Positions 10,201 to 16,890 of a stretch of DNA of 31,762 nt are shown here, piece after piece. Below the pieces are notes generated by a model. The model saw only the letters and a program-made list of their open reading frames with translations, made no database searches and was not told the DNA's origin. The DNA lies in contig BFEA01000302.1 in NCBI GenBank assembly GCA_003427395.1, forward strand, positions 507,233 to 538,994. Direction: 5' to 3'. The stretch comes from Chara braunii. Lineage: Eukaryota > Streptophyta > Charophyceae > Charales > Characeae. How positions within the stretch are numbered: the first letter of the stretch is position 1; each line of letters opens with the position of its first letter. A program made the position numbers and the translations under genes.

Positions 10201-11404
10201 GATGAGAACACGTTCCGTATGGAAGTGGTGCGTGCGGATGTTGTAGTATATGTCTACCTCGAGGTATTGCTTCTTGTTGTGTGGAAGTATGTTGTGTTCG
10301 ATCTTTTGCACCGTTCTGGTATCGTCTCATGCAAAACCGTGTTGTGTTGCATTGGTTCCTGTTCTGCAGGTGGCTTCTTGTTGTGTGGAAGTATGATGTT
10401 GTGTTCGATCTTTTGCGCTGTTCTGGTACTGGTTTGACTATAGTCTCATTCTGAACCGTGTCGTGTTGGATTGATTCTTGTTCTGCAGGTGGTTCTAGCC
10501 AAGACGGTGAGAGCTCCTGGGTGCTTCCAGATGTTGCGGTCACTGTCCAGAGAGGAGGCTCTTTGTTCACAGGCGTTGTCCATGAAATCTTATCTGTAAG
10601 TGAACAACCACCTGAAAAGAAAAAATAACATATTGTACGTGGTTTCGTATTGATCGCTTTACATCAACAGTTTCACATAAACTTTCACATGAATAAAGGT
10701 CCGATTGTAGCTTGGGCGAGTTCAGGTATGAACTAGAGCACTGGAGTGTGCCGGTTTTGTTTGTGAAATCAAGTGTCCCTGCTGCTCTCTGCTTTTGTTA
10801 CTGTACTTACACACTAGGCGCTGGAAATCACAGAATACCAAAATCAGCTGCCAGAACGAGCTCGTCGATCAGGACTGGATCTGATGCGGATCTGCAATTT
10901 TGATTCCCTAGTGTGAGTCTGTCCGTAGAGTCGTATATGTATGCATGTATGCGAGGGTAGATAAACATCACTGGTATTGTATGCATGTATGCCTGGTAGA
11001 TAAACATTTGACTCATGTATTGTATGTATAAAGTACTATAAACATTTTTATGTATAAACATTTAACTCTTGTATTGTATGTATGTATATGCCTGGTGACG
11101 GTAGATAAACGTTTGACTCTTGTATTGTATGGCGCTCTCTTTGGTGATGCGTTTCGTGACGCAGGATGGTAAGTTCCGGGTTGCCGTGGGCAGTGCAGCG
11201 GACGGAGAGACAATAGTGGCGAACCGGTCTGAGGTAGAGCTGGTTGTTCCAAGGCGAAATGAGAAGATCAAGATCCTGCAGGGAGAGTTCCGGAACACAA
11301 CAGGCAAACTGATAGGAATCGATGGACCGGAAGGAATTGTGAAAATGGATGATAACTTGGATATACGGATTCTTCCGATGAACTTCATTGGCCGTATTGC
11401 GTAA
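1062..11404 (+). CDS. SPT5: Transcription elongation factor SPT5, C-terminal 611 residues (15 exons, 5' end outside window)
   Basis: SPT5 pairs with SPT4 (the DSIF complex), binds RNA polymerase II in the nucleus and controls pausing, processivity and recruitment of RNA-processing factors. Exons read: 1062-1217, 1474-1571, 1808-1856, 2953-3108, 3460-3600, 4179-4302, 5105-5275, 6256-6304, 6852-6946, 7172-7250, 7608-7725, 8784-8898, 9913-10050, 10489-10595, 11165-11404. All introns are GT-AG, the phases agree, and the sum is 1836 nt with one terminal TAA. Domains in the partial protein: a KOW domain at about residues 8-40 (KYFKTGDHVKV), the linker FGVIVKVEKD at about 89-98, a KOW at about 140-175, a KOW at about 258-295 (VKIRAGPFKGYRGRV), a Thr-Pro/Ser/Gly-rich C-terminal repeat region at about 320-497, then two terminal KOW-like segments at about 505-611. 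Order and wording follow plant SPT5 (Arabidopsis GTA2 type, about 1040 residues), so the acidic N-terminus, NGN and first KOW lie upstream. The identity is secure; single exon edges are inferred from splice consensus and phase. Confidence 0.95.
1474..1571 (+). CDS. SPT5: SPT5 exon b: segment after the internal KOW
   Basis: Codes VKVFARDIVATAEV through GEYELHDLVMLE, matching the plant block that ends YELHDLVLLD. The acceptor is TCTCTGTTGCAG. The donor GA/GTACGT leaves two bases, which join C of the next exon to make the Asp codon expected in the family. Confidence 0.9.
1808..1856 (+). CDS. SPT5: SPT5 exon c: FGVIVKVE segment
   Basis: A 49-nt exon coding QLNFGVIVKVEKDVCQ, the SPT5 linker after the KOW. 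The acceptor is CATGTCTGCAG and the donor is CAG/GTGAGT. It is entered in phase 2 and left in phase 0. Confidence 0.9.
1952..2145. mobile_element. TTAA-bounded inverted-repeat element (MITE), copy 1, inside an SPT5 intron
   Basis: It begins TTAAACCAGCAGTCC and ends GTAGTGGCGGTTTAA, so the ends are inverted and each carries TTAA. Its interior shares GGCGCTnnCAGCCATTGT and the following CTAAC with the element at 14531-14739, so the two are one family. No coding capacity. A lone further end (TTAAACCACAAGTG) follows at 2151. TTAA at both ends fits a TTAA target duplication as known for piggyBac-type elements, but this is inference. Confidence 0.65.
2953..3108 (+). CDS. SPT5: SPT5 exon d: charged linker and start of a KOW
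   Basis: Codes VLIGIPERQQVRTVRI, a basic stretch QQIKRKIMDRN, then HLKDIVRVLEGPFK, the first half of a KOW domain. The KOW is split by the following intron, after the Lys of GPFK. The acceptor is TTGTGACAG and the donor AAG/GTGAGT; both edges are phase 0. Confidence 0.92.
3460..3600 (+). CDS. SPT5: SPT5 exon e: second half of KOW and Cys-containing segment
   Basis: Codes GRTGPVHHINKGLLFI, RDTLECGGFICARSRNC and RALGGTRMNEFK. Plant relatives have a CxxC-like pair (TRCSSC) at the ARSRNC position; here the first Cys is Ser, so only one of the pair remains. The acceptor is GATGTTTGCAG and the donor AAG/GTAAGG; both edges are phase 0. The last 37 bases of this exon are copied into the next intron at 3622-3658. 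Confidence 0.92.
3558..3658 (+). repeat. Exon tail copied into the following intron (period 64)
   Basis: The 37 bases 3558-3594 at the end of SPT5 exon e recur at 3622-3658 with two changes, just after the donor at 3601. Reading through the donor meets TGA after five intron codons, so use of the copy would truncate the protein. Confidence 0.9.
4179..4302 (+). CDS. SPT5: SPT5 exon f: Ser/Pro/Arg-rich linker
   Basis: Codes RTGPPSAFNRDFGRD, then SPAHYLQSPRRSSSPGG and RGMGMN. This is the disordered linker between two KOW domains, where plant proteins have a similar PPSPRRF stretch. The acceptor is GAACAACAG and the donor AATG/GTAAGT (phase 1). The acceptor could also be read two bases later at ACAGAG, but the phase favours 4179. 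Confidence 0.85.
4725..4792 (+). repeat. Perfect 34-bp tandem pair in an SPT5 intron
   Basis: TGTAAGGGTGAGATTTC...CCAGTCTTC occurs twice head to tail, at 4725-4758 and 4759-4792. The unit holds a donor-like GTAAGG and an acceptor-like TCTCCAG, but no exon was identified. Confidence 0.9.
5105..5275 (+). CDS. SPT5: SPT5 exon g: Gly-rich linker and strongly conserved KOW
   Basis: Codes GLPPGPRGGGRNES, then LVGRSVKIRAGPFKGYRGRV and the DTDVRMELES strand. This is the best conserved KOW of the gene and matches the plant block VKIRLGPFKGYSGR. The acceptor is TTGCTTGCAG and the donor TCTG/GTATGT; it is entered and left in phase 1. Confidence 0.95.
6256..6304 (+). CDS. SPT5: SPT5 exon h: short linker to the C-terminal repeat
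   Basis: Codes RRDQLAPVETPAMPI. The chosen donor AG/GTACGA at 6305 leaves phase 2, which is what exon i needs. A second donor, CGT/GTAAGA at 6366, would extend the exon by 61 open bases (YDLDPNLNPSSFGHEM) but would break the phase with exon i. It could serve an alternative transcript only with another exon. Confidence 0.8.
6632..6798 (+). repeat. Direct duplication in an SPT5 intron
   Basis: Units at about 6632-6707 and 6708-6798 share TTTCGTTATTATTATGCAC, GACCGATGG and TTTATGCCCTCAGGTATTTG. The second copy has a small insertion. No coding sense is seen. Confidence 0.85.
6852..6946 (+). CDS. SPT5: SPT5 exon i: start of the C-terminal TP repeat region
   Basis: Codes DVRYGVGSETPIHPSRTPLH then PSYSTPSRDPT. 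The SETPxHPSRTPLHP block is diagnostic of plant SPT5, where Thr-Pro sites are targets of CDK9-type kinases in the family. The acceptor is TGTGTATGCAG and the donor ACAG/GTGCGT (phase 1). The open frame seen with an ATG here is in another phase and is not the real one. Confidence 0.92.
7172..7250 (+). CDS. SPT5: SPT5 exon j: ATPIHEGMRTPMR repeat block
   Basis: Codes ATPIHEGMRTPMREKAWNPH and QVMTPL. The ATPIHxGMRTPMR...AWNP block is nearly identical in land plants. The acceptor is TTTGTTTGCAG and the donor GAG/GTAAGG; it is entered in phase 1 and left in phase 2. Confidence 0.93.
7608..7725 (+). CDS. SPT5: SPT5 exon k: Asp/Arg/Gly/Ser-rich part of the repeat region
   Basis: Codes DNGWGDDSSDRDWDRH, SSGYGGGFRSFADG and STPQRETN. 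Land plants have a shorter DNWEDGNPGSWG stretch here, so this lineage carries a longer charged and Gly-rich insert. The acceptor is GTTATGTTGCAG and the donor AAT/GTGAGT; it is entered in phase 2 and left in phase 0. Confidence 0.9.
8348..8617 (+). repeat. Nested tandem repeats (103-bp and about 32-bp units) in an SPT5 intron
   Basis: A 103-bp unit starting GAGCTTCGTGTGTTTTG occurs at 8348 and 8451. Inside the second unit a shorter piece, CAGGGGATTGCTGTCGC plus TTGGTGAAATACCCC, is repeated at about 8498, 8531 and 8562. There are no unique spacers, so it is not CRISPR-like. Confidence 0.9.
8784..8898 (+). CDS. SPT5: SPT5 exon l: RAYDAPTPGSGW block
   Basis: Codes PGTPAGRAYDAPTPGSGW, then GSAGSYNDRSDGYGSASYGA. 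The RAYEAPTPGSGW motif is shared with plant SPT5. The acceptor is TCTTCTTCTGCAG and the donor GCAG/GTATGC; it is left in phase 1. Confidence 0.93.
9913..10050 (+). CDS. SPT5: SPT5 exon m: SPY/TPG repeat block
   Basis: Codes APSPYRTPGTPSQPVTPGG, SSPYIPGTPSGNPMTPGT and SLEAPSPAPG. Repeats of SPY-x-PGTP and PMTPG match the plant CTR. The acceptor is GTGTGGACAG and the donor CCAG/GTAATG; it is entered and left in phase 1. Confidence 0.93.
10270..10497 (+). repeat. Tandem duplication carrying a second 3' splice site, SPT5 intron before exon n
   Basis: CTTCTTGTTGTGTGGAAGTA occurs at 10270 and 10374. Each unit ends with TTCTGCAGGTGG: at 10369 (copy) and 10488 (the acceptor joined to the conserved reading frame). 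Using the upstream acceptor keeps the phase at first but meets TGA at about 10436-10438, before exon n. Confidence 0.85.
10489..10595 (+). CDS. SPT5: SPT5 exon n: first strand of the C-terminal KOW region
   Basis: Codes GGSSQDGESSWVLPDVAVTV, then FTGVVHEILS. Plant proteins have AWFMPDILVDI...GVIRDVS here. The acceptor is TTCTTGTTCTGCAG at 10488; an almost identical acceptor sits 119 bases upstream at 10369. The donor is TCT/GTAAGT; it is left in phase 0. Confidence 0.9.
10935..11130 (+). repeat. Degenerate tandem repeats in the last SPT5 intron
   Basis: Four to five copies of a unit like GGTAGATAAACATTTGACTC plus TTGTATTGTATGTATG, with diverged spacing, end about 35 bases before the final acceptor. 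Confidence 0.8.
11165..11404 (+). CDS. SPT5: SPT5 last exon: C-terminal KOW and stop
   Basis: Codes 79 residues and TAA at 11402-11404, from DGKFRVAVGSAADGETIV through KIKILQGEFRNTTGKLIGID to MNFIGRIA. The final KOW core and GLDGxxGIVKxDDNLDIxIL pattern match plant SPT5 to the end, so the C-terminus is intact. The acceptor is TTTCGTGACGCAG. The upstream ATG at 11130 lies in the intron and is not a start. Confidence 0.95.
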   Translation, partial: DGKFRVAVGSAADGETIVANRSEVELVVPRRNEKIKILQGEFRNTTGKLIGIDGPEGIVKMDDNLDIRILPMNFIGRIA

Positions 11405-11601
11405 TTGTACTAACTAAACACTGATTCTTGTACACACCCACCACTGACTAACCAACCTTATGATAGGGGTTAATTTTCTTTATTCTTGAGGTAGGTAGAT
11501 GGATGACCTGTTCTGAATTAAGATTGCAGGTGCTTTGCGAGGAGGATGTTGCCCTTCTTGTCAGCTGGCGTTCGGGAAGTTGGATTGTGCTAGCAAACAC
11601 T

Positions 11602-11649
<48 letters not shown>

Positions 11650-12240
11650 GTGCTTGGAAAACGGAGCCTTGTAGCGAGCCTGAAGGACAAGGCGTGGAAG
11701 TGCATTTCTGGCTGTGGAAGCCCTTTGTGAGGACTTTGCGATCTTTCCTCCCCTGGGAACAAAGGGATTTAATGATGATAGCCAAGATGCACTTGGCATT
11801 GGCAAGCGGTGGGGCTGTCGTAGTTTCGTGGAATCGGGGTCGGAGGGCTGGGATGCATTTGAGAGTCGTTGAGCTGCCATGGTCTCCAGATGGTGTGGGA
11901 CTGTGTCATTGGGCGGTGGGCGCCGTGTGGGAGGTGGGAGGGACTGTGTCATTGGGGATTGTGTGGGAGGTGGGAGGAGGAGATGAAGGCGAAATCGTTA
12001 GAGGTGGCGCCACGATGTGGGGATTAGGCAGAGGGGTGCAGCCAGGTATTTACTATGGAGGCACTATCGAGGTACTATCGATGGAGTGTCATTGGGCGTT
12101 GCTGGGTGGTTTCGGCCCTGCGTGGACCTGTGAGAGTGGGTCATATAGCGGTCATGGCTCTTGCTATTCGCTGCTGCGACTGACCAGCAGTTTGGCTTTG
12201 CTGGGCACAACTGGGCACAATTTTGCATTTAGGATCAACG
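11405..12240 (+). other. SPT5 3' UTR and downstream flank
   Basis: After the stop come TTGTAC motifs and AT-rich sequence that could serve 3'-end formation, but no clear AATAAA is present. A 44-bp (GA)n tract lies at 11603-11646. Open frames across the tract are long only because the dinucleotide repeat has no stop. The GGGAGGTGGGAGG stretch around 11930-11985 is a short local duplication. Confidence 0.5.
11603..11646 (+). repeat. (GA)n microsatellite
   Basis: About 22 uninterrupted GA units lie 200 bases past the SPT5 stop, possibly within the 3' UTR. Confidence 0.97.
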
Positions 12241-12465
12241 ATGGCCCTTCCCCTTGTGAAAAGAAATATGGGTCTTGTACAGTTTCTCCAGAAACATTTA
12301 TTTGGAGAGAAATGTGTTCCTGGAGTTTTTCCAGTTTCTGAAGATTTGGAGTTCGAAGATTCTGAAGTCGTCTCTGGCGGTTCTCTTGTGAACAAGGATA
12401 GGTTCATGCTCTGTTTTATCGACCGCTGTGTAAACCGTGCTCGTATCGACTTGAAAGCCACAACA
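12241..12465 (+). CDS. Possible first coding exon of an unknown gene (75 residues)
   Basis: ATG in the context CAACGATGG opens 75 codons, MALPLVKRNMGLVQFL to ARIDLKATT, ending at a consensus donor ACA/GTGAGT in phase 0. An acceptor-like TTTTGCATTTAG lies at 12222-12232, so it may also be an internal exon. The segment has mixed, protein-like composition with an acidic patch SEDLEFEDSEVV. I do not recognise the family. Candidate continuations are at 13945-14001 and 14182-14352; neither is proven. It may be chance open sequence or part of a long SPT5 3' UTR. Confidence 0.3.
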
Positions 12466-12842
12466 GTGAGTACCTTATGTGTTCACGTTTGGGTGTGTCT
12501 TATCTGTTCACGACAGGGAGTGTCCTATCATCTGCAATGTGTGTTTATTTGTTTATTTCTTGATCGCAAGAGCGGTTCATTTAAACGTCTGAAGAGTTTG
12601 GAGGGGACTACAATGGCTGGTGAAGATGCAGTTTCCATTTGTTGCTTTCGTTTTCTCCCGTTTCTGCTACAGACGCTCTGTTGTGCCTTTGTGCCTTTAG
12701 CTGACGTACTGTTTTTCTAGTTCGTGCAGGTGCAGTGCAGTCTTTGTATTCATGGTTTTGAGGTGATTGTAAATTGTCTGGCTGCATTGGGCAGCTGGTT
12801 CGTTGATTAGTGGATTGCAGGACCAGTGCGGCGGTTATTTTT

Positions 12843-13187
12843 TTAATCATTTTTGGCACTTGTCGCGGAAGGTGGACATGTGTTCTCTGGTGATGTCAAC
12901 ACAAGGTCGTCAAAAACAAATCCCCCATTGGCCTGGCTAAAAGGGCCCCCACCTATCCAGAAACGTGACGGTTGCCTGATTGTGTAAGTCTTTGGAATAC
13001 CTTCGTTATCCCCGTAAGCCTTAATATGTATGGTCTCTCTGTTGTAACCACCAGTACGAGCATGTTCGTCGGCCGTCCAGAAATGTGCCACCTCTGTTAT
13101 GTTGTGAAGAGTTGGAAACACCAGGACTGTACTAATTATTATAAGCTTGTTGTGTCGGCTGTGGACGTATAAGCATTCTCTGCGCTA
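12843..13187 (-). pseudogene. Minus-strand open frame of unknown origin, probable gene remnant
   Basis: Read on the minus strand, the frame is open from about 13187 to 12843 without a proper ATG start near its front; the usual first codon would be GTG at 13121. It codes HNITEVAHFWTADEHARTGG, YNRETIHIKAYGDNEGIPK and RFWIGGGPFSQANGG. The composition is that of a folded soluble protein and unlike the Leu/Ser-rich shadow frames nearby. No upstream exon or promoter could be placed. It may be a captured gene piece carried by a repeat, a remnant, or one exon of a minus-strand gene. Confidence 0.35.
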
Positions 13188-13944
13188 GTCAACTTAAAAT
13201 CGTCATTAGAGGATACACCGGAGGCTTTTGGGCTTGAGTGTATTCCTGTGCTTTTGATGTCGTGTGGCATCTGCTTTGTCCTGTGGGAATCTGCTTTCTA
13301 TTTGTTGAGGTTGTAGAAAAGCTTATGTTTGCTGCAAACTGTTTCCTGAGAACTATTGCTTGGTAGGAGTGTTTGTATTTCATGGTGATTTTATATTTTG
13401 GTAGTTGGAGAGTGGTTGCGGTTATATGGAAGATGCCGGCTACTGGAAAGCATTCACTGCTGGGGAAATCTTTTGGGAGACGTAAAAGCAGGAGCGATTT
13501 GCGGTCTGGGGTGTACACGGGCGGGGCATATGTGATGACGTTGGAAGCATTATTCTCACCCCTCGTGCAAACGTGTTCCGAGCTGAACTCATCCTGTGTC
13601 GTATGCTTACGTAGGAGTGTGCCTCTCTCCGTCAACTCCCTTTTCGGCCCCCCTCCCCCCCTACCTCCAACCGGCCCCCCTCCAACCCCCAACCACCCCC
13701 AGGAGAATGAACAAGTGGGCAGGGAATATAATCCAAAGCCCTGTCACTTGCCCATTTCAGTTTGAAAATCTGATAATAATATTAATAAAATTAATATGAG
13801 TATATAAAAAAAAAAATCAGTATAGTACCGATGTCCAGTCTGAGTGCGCAAATAAAAACGGACAGGATTTGTGCCAGCGTTGCAAATTGTGCACTGAGGT
13901 CAGATAGGAGGATATCTTTTCTCCGTCTTCTGCTTTCCCGACAG

Positions 13945-14001
13945 AAGTTTCGTGCCACGCTCAGAGATATCTGTAACGTTCAGAAAGACCTGGAGACGTA
14001 G
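13945..14001 (+). CDS. Possible short terminal exon of the same unknown gene
   Basis: A strong pyrimidine-rich acceptor (CTTCTGCTTTCCCGACAG) is followed by 18 open codons, KFRATLRDICNVQKDLET, and TAG. It would join the exon ending at 12465 in phase 0. Short exons like this arise by chance fairly often, so confidence is low. Confidence 0.22.
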   Translation, partial: KFRATLRDICNVQKDLET

Positions 14002-14181
14002 GCCTTCTGCTCGCCACGCGACCGGCTCTTTTGCTGAACGTAATGACGGACACGATTTGACAATTTGAGATGATTGTGTCAGGTAGTGTGGTACTGTAAT
14101 GGGGGCTATGAAATCCAGTGTATTTGCACCCGTGTTTTTGCATTGCTCGCTAGTGTCATCGGGTGCTCTGCACCTGTACAG

Positions 14182-14352
14182 GTTCTCGTAGCTGGTCAGG
14201 GGCAGGTGGTCTGTGGATCCGCAGGGCTCGTTTTTTTCGCTAACAGCATAGGTTGTCAGTTGGCTGAGCAGATGCGTGCTTTCATCAAGCGGATGGCGGA
14301 TGGCAGGGGAATCCGCTGTCTAATTTCTGGTGGACCTTATGGCCCTGTTTGA
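14182..14352 (+). CDS. Possible alternative terminal exon, unknown protein
   Basis: After the acceptor-like GCACCTGTACAG the frame is open for 56 codons to TGA, VLVAGQGQVVCGSAG through AEQMRAFIKRMADGRG to GGPYGPV. The composition is protein-like, with a possible amphipathic helix at AEQMRAFIKRM. It could join 12465 in phase 0, or be an isolated remnant. No family recognised. Confidence 0.22.
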   Translation, partial: VLVAGQGQVVCGSAGLVFFANSIGCQLAEQMRAFIKRMADGRGIRCLISGGPYGPV

Positions 14353-14530
14353 AAAATATCCCCTCGCATTTCTTCCTCACTATATAGGGACCGCGCTAAG
14401 TTGTACCAGGTTCTTTTTGCCCTGTCCATTCTGGTGTAACGTCCCTGCCTGCGAATGCATGATCTCAGCGCACATGTTGGTTTGGCTGTTCACAGCGTTG
14501 TGCTGAAAAACCCGAATTTTGGGTCTTCCA

Positions 14531-14739
14531 TTAAACCACCACCAGCACTTGGCCCAGCTATCGATGCCGAGCTGGGATACCCCCTGCGCGCCAAGTTTTG
14601 CTGAGCCGCCGGGGCACCATTTCGTTTCGATTTTGGCCGGCGCTTCCAGCCATTGTAGTTTGGTGCCCCGAAGTCTAACTACCAGCGCATTAACGGGAGT
14701 CGCCCCGGCCGATAGCTGGGCCGAGTACTGGTGGTTTAA
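14531..14739. mobile_element. TTAA-bounded inverted-repeat element (MITE), copy 2
   Basis: 209 bp. The left end TTAAACCACCAcCAG plus CACTTGGCCCAGCTATCG is mirrored at the right by CGATAGCTGGGCCGAG plus TACTGGTGGTTTAA, about 30 bp of inverted repeat. The interior holds a second inverted pair, GGGGCACCA and TGGTGCCCC. No coding frame of its own. Same family as 1952-2145. Confidence 0.75.
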
Positions 14740-15320
14740 CCAAACTCTGTTCTGATTGTAACTGGATTGTTCTCCGAACATAACGCATGTGTTGTATTCG
14801 AGTTTTTTCTAAAGCAAAAAAAAAATCGAACAGAGCACGAGTGTTGTATTCAAAGAGAACACACTCTATGCATCCTATTCGCTTACAAAGCATGAGTCTG
14901 TCTGGGGGGGCAGAAGGTAGCGTAGCTGTAGAGAGGCGCTGCGGTATGGTAATGCTCAGGCGATCGTGATGAGCTTGTCGGTGAATCTCTTTGCCAGATT
15001 CTGGTGATGCTTGTTGTGTTCATGATAATAATGACAATTTATGTCCGACCGTGTTGAAGGTTGGGGATCTATATGATAGGATTCGCCGACACGATTTGCC
15101 GACTGCGAGTCTTATGATTCCGACGGGGTAAGAGTGGCGTCTTTGGGTTCATGCTTGTGATCGTCCGCCGTTGTGATACCACCTGCACGGGATCTGCAAG
15201 GAGGGTGTGTCACAAACGGAGGGCGGATGTCTTGATGATGAGTACGAGGGAAATGTGTTGAGCCCACGAAGGGGGGTGCTGAAGGGCTGGGCAACACCTG
15301 CGACAATAGGAATGGCAGAG
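14740..15320. other. Intergenic, nothing recognised
   Basis: No supported gene, repeat or RNA was found. Open frames here are short and lack family likeness. Confidence 0.4.
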
Positions 15321-15324
15321 TAAG

Positions 15325-15390
15325 TGATGGGCGCAGCTCAGTTGGTAGAGGCACACGCTGTTGGATTCCATGTGTTTCAACCCAGATGGA
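15325..15390 (+). other. tRNA-like relic, possible tRNA-derived SINE head
   Basis: GGCGCAGCTCAGTTGGTAG is a good RNA polymerase III A box. About 34 bases on, GTTTCAACCCAG is a weak B box. The spacing suits a tRNA, but no proper acceptor stem or anticodon arm can be folded by eye, so it is not called a working tRNA. Confidence 0.4.
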
Positions 15391-16200
15391 CGTAGATGGA
15401 TGTAAATCGATGACATTCGTGAATTCCCTGGGGTGGGTCAGTTTGATGGTGATACCTCAAGGGGCATTGCCCCCTATTTGTTTCCGAACTGAAAGAGAGA
15501 ATGGTGGCAGGGTAGGAAAAGGAAGGAGGGGCGTGTGTTTGTCATGCGAAACCACCAGGGGCTGCGACTTTCTTTGATGAATGGGTCTGCGGCCGGTGGT
15601 GGCATAAATTCATTCTGACGCAGTGATTGCGGCGCTGAAGGAAAGGCTGGCGCACCCCGACTTTTCAAAGCACTCGTGGCTTAAGAAATGTGCAGGCAAG
15701 ACTCGGGCCCCGCCGCCCTGTAATGGGAATTTGGTATGATGTCTGTCCTGTAGGGCGCCGTGCCTGGGTTTGAAGGGTTTTTTTTTTCTTTTCTTTTTTT
15801 TCTTTTTTTCTCTTTTGAGACAACGCACCCCCGCCAGTGTTAGTGGTGCTGATAAGAGTAGACACCGCTAACACCTGGGGAGAGGCTCCATCTATTGGTG
15901 GGGAGCATCACTTGCTGGGAAGCGGGCCCAGCGTCCCCTATACAGATTGAATTTGCAGCATGCCGGGACAAGAGAACCATTGTGGAGGAGTCCTGCCAGC
16001 ATTGATTACCCTGGCATCCAGGGGATTGACTGAGCAGGAGGTAGGGGTGGGTGGGAAGGACCTCTACAATATGGAACCGGCGCCAGATCCTACTGTGACT
16101 CACTAGTTCCTCCCTCCCCCCACCCAGTCTGAACTGTCACTTCCAAAGTCGTCGTCTTGCACCGAGAACGAAAGAGTATTCCGGCATAGTTTCTCTTCTC
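15391..16200. other. Intergenic with a T-rich tract
   Basis: No gene supported. A T-rich tract (T with C) lies at about 15777-15815. Short open frames on both strands lack splice or family support. Confidence 0.4.
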
Positions 16201-16208
16201 TTAACAGC

Positions 16209-16305
16209 CTTCCCCGAAATGAAGGTAGGCCTTGTATGGTCATTATAGCTGTATTTGGGGGCCCAACTTTTAGTCTGATACAATGGGATAATGACCGTAC
16301 CTTCC
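16209..16305. mobile_element. Hairpin MITE family, degraded copy
   Basis: CTTCCCCGAAATGAAGG then GGTCATTATAGCTGTATTTG on the left, with AGTCTGATACAA and GATAATGACCGTAC on the right. These match the arms of the better copies at 16891, 18389 and 21799. Confidence 0.5.
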
Positions 16306-16390
16306 GTTCAGGTGATATGGTGATAATGGCCGTGCCTTCCGTTCAGGTTGAGGTGATATTGTGATAATGAACGTACCTTCTGTCCAGGTG
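16288..16390 (+). repeat. Tandem repeats grown from a MITE arm
   Basis: Three copies of a unit like GATAATGACCGTACC plus TTCCGTTCAGGTGATAT follow the degraded hairpin element directly. The right arm (ATAATGACCGTAC) therefore seems to have been amplified in tandem. Then come two related units of about 113 bp at 16377-16490 and 16490-16590, sharing AGAAACGGAG-like and TTGAAAGAAGCCG-like stretches. Confidence 0.6.
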
Positions 16391-16890
16391 GCGATGGTAG
16401 AAATGGAGAATCTAAAAGATTGGTGTTCTGAAGCTGTGGTCGCTTGGAAAGAAGCCGAATGCCTGTATATAGCCGTAACTTCTGTTCAGGTGCTGACGGC
16501 CGACAGCAGAAACGGAGCATCTGGAAGATTGTTCGGAAGTCGTGGTAATTTGAAAGAAGCCGTATACGTGAAGTGTAGTTGCGTAGGAGTGGGAACTTTT
16601 TGAAGTGTAGTGGCGTAGGAGGAATAACCTTTTTTTTTTTTTCCTCGGGAAAGGAGGAACAACTATCACCTCCACTACAATGGAATGCGAAAGGGCAGTG
16701 TCTCGTCTGAGAGTTGTTGTAAATACGTCTATAATAGGGAGCTGTGTTTGTTTGGGAGAGGGTGGTAGTAGCCGTGTAGGTGAATGCAGAGGGGGCAAGA
16801 AAACAAGGAAACTGTTTGCATGATACTGGAACTGAAAGCGCAACCAGGGCGCGCCCTGGGAGCTCTGAGAGCTAAAAAAAAACGAGGATT

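Noticed and set aside
11535-12341. A 268-codon plus-strand frame after the SPT5 stop
   Set aside because: It crosses the (GA)n tract, which gives Arg-Glu repeats and no stops. The rest is Trp/Gly-rich and matches no family.
13373-13765. A 130-codon plus-strand frame with a Pro-rich end
   Set aside because: The Pro-rich part is a C-rich tract; no splice pattern or family supports it. It is kept only as a weak possibility for the unknown gene nearby.
15325-15390. A functional tRNA gene
   Set aside because: The A box is good, but the B box is weak and neither the acceptor nor the anticodon arm can be paired.
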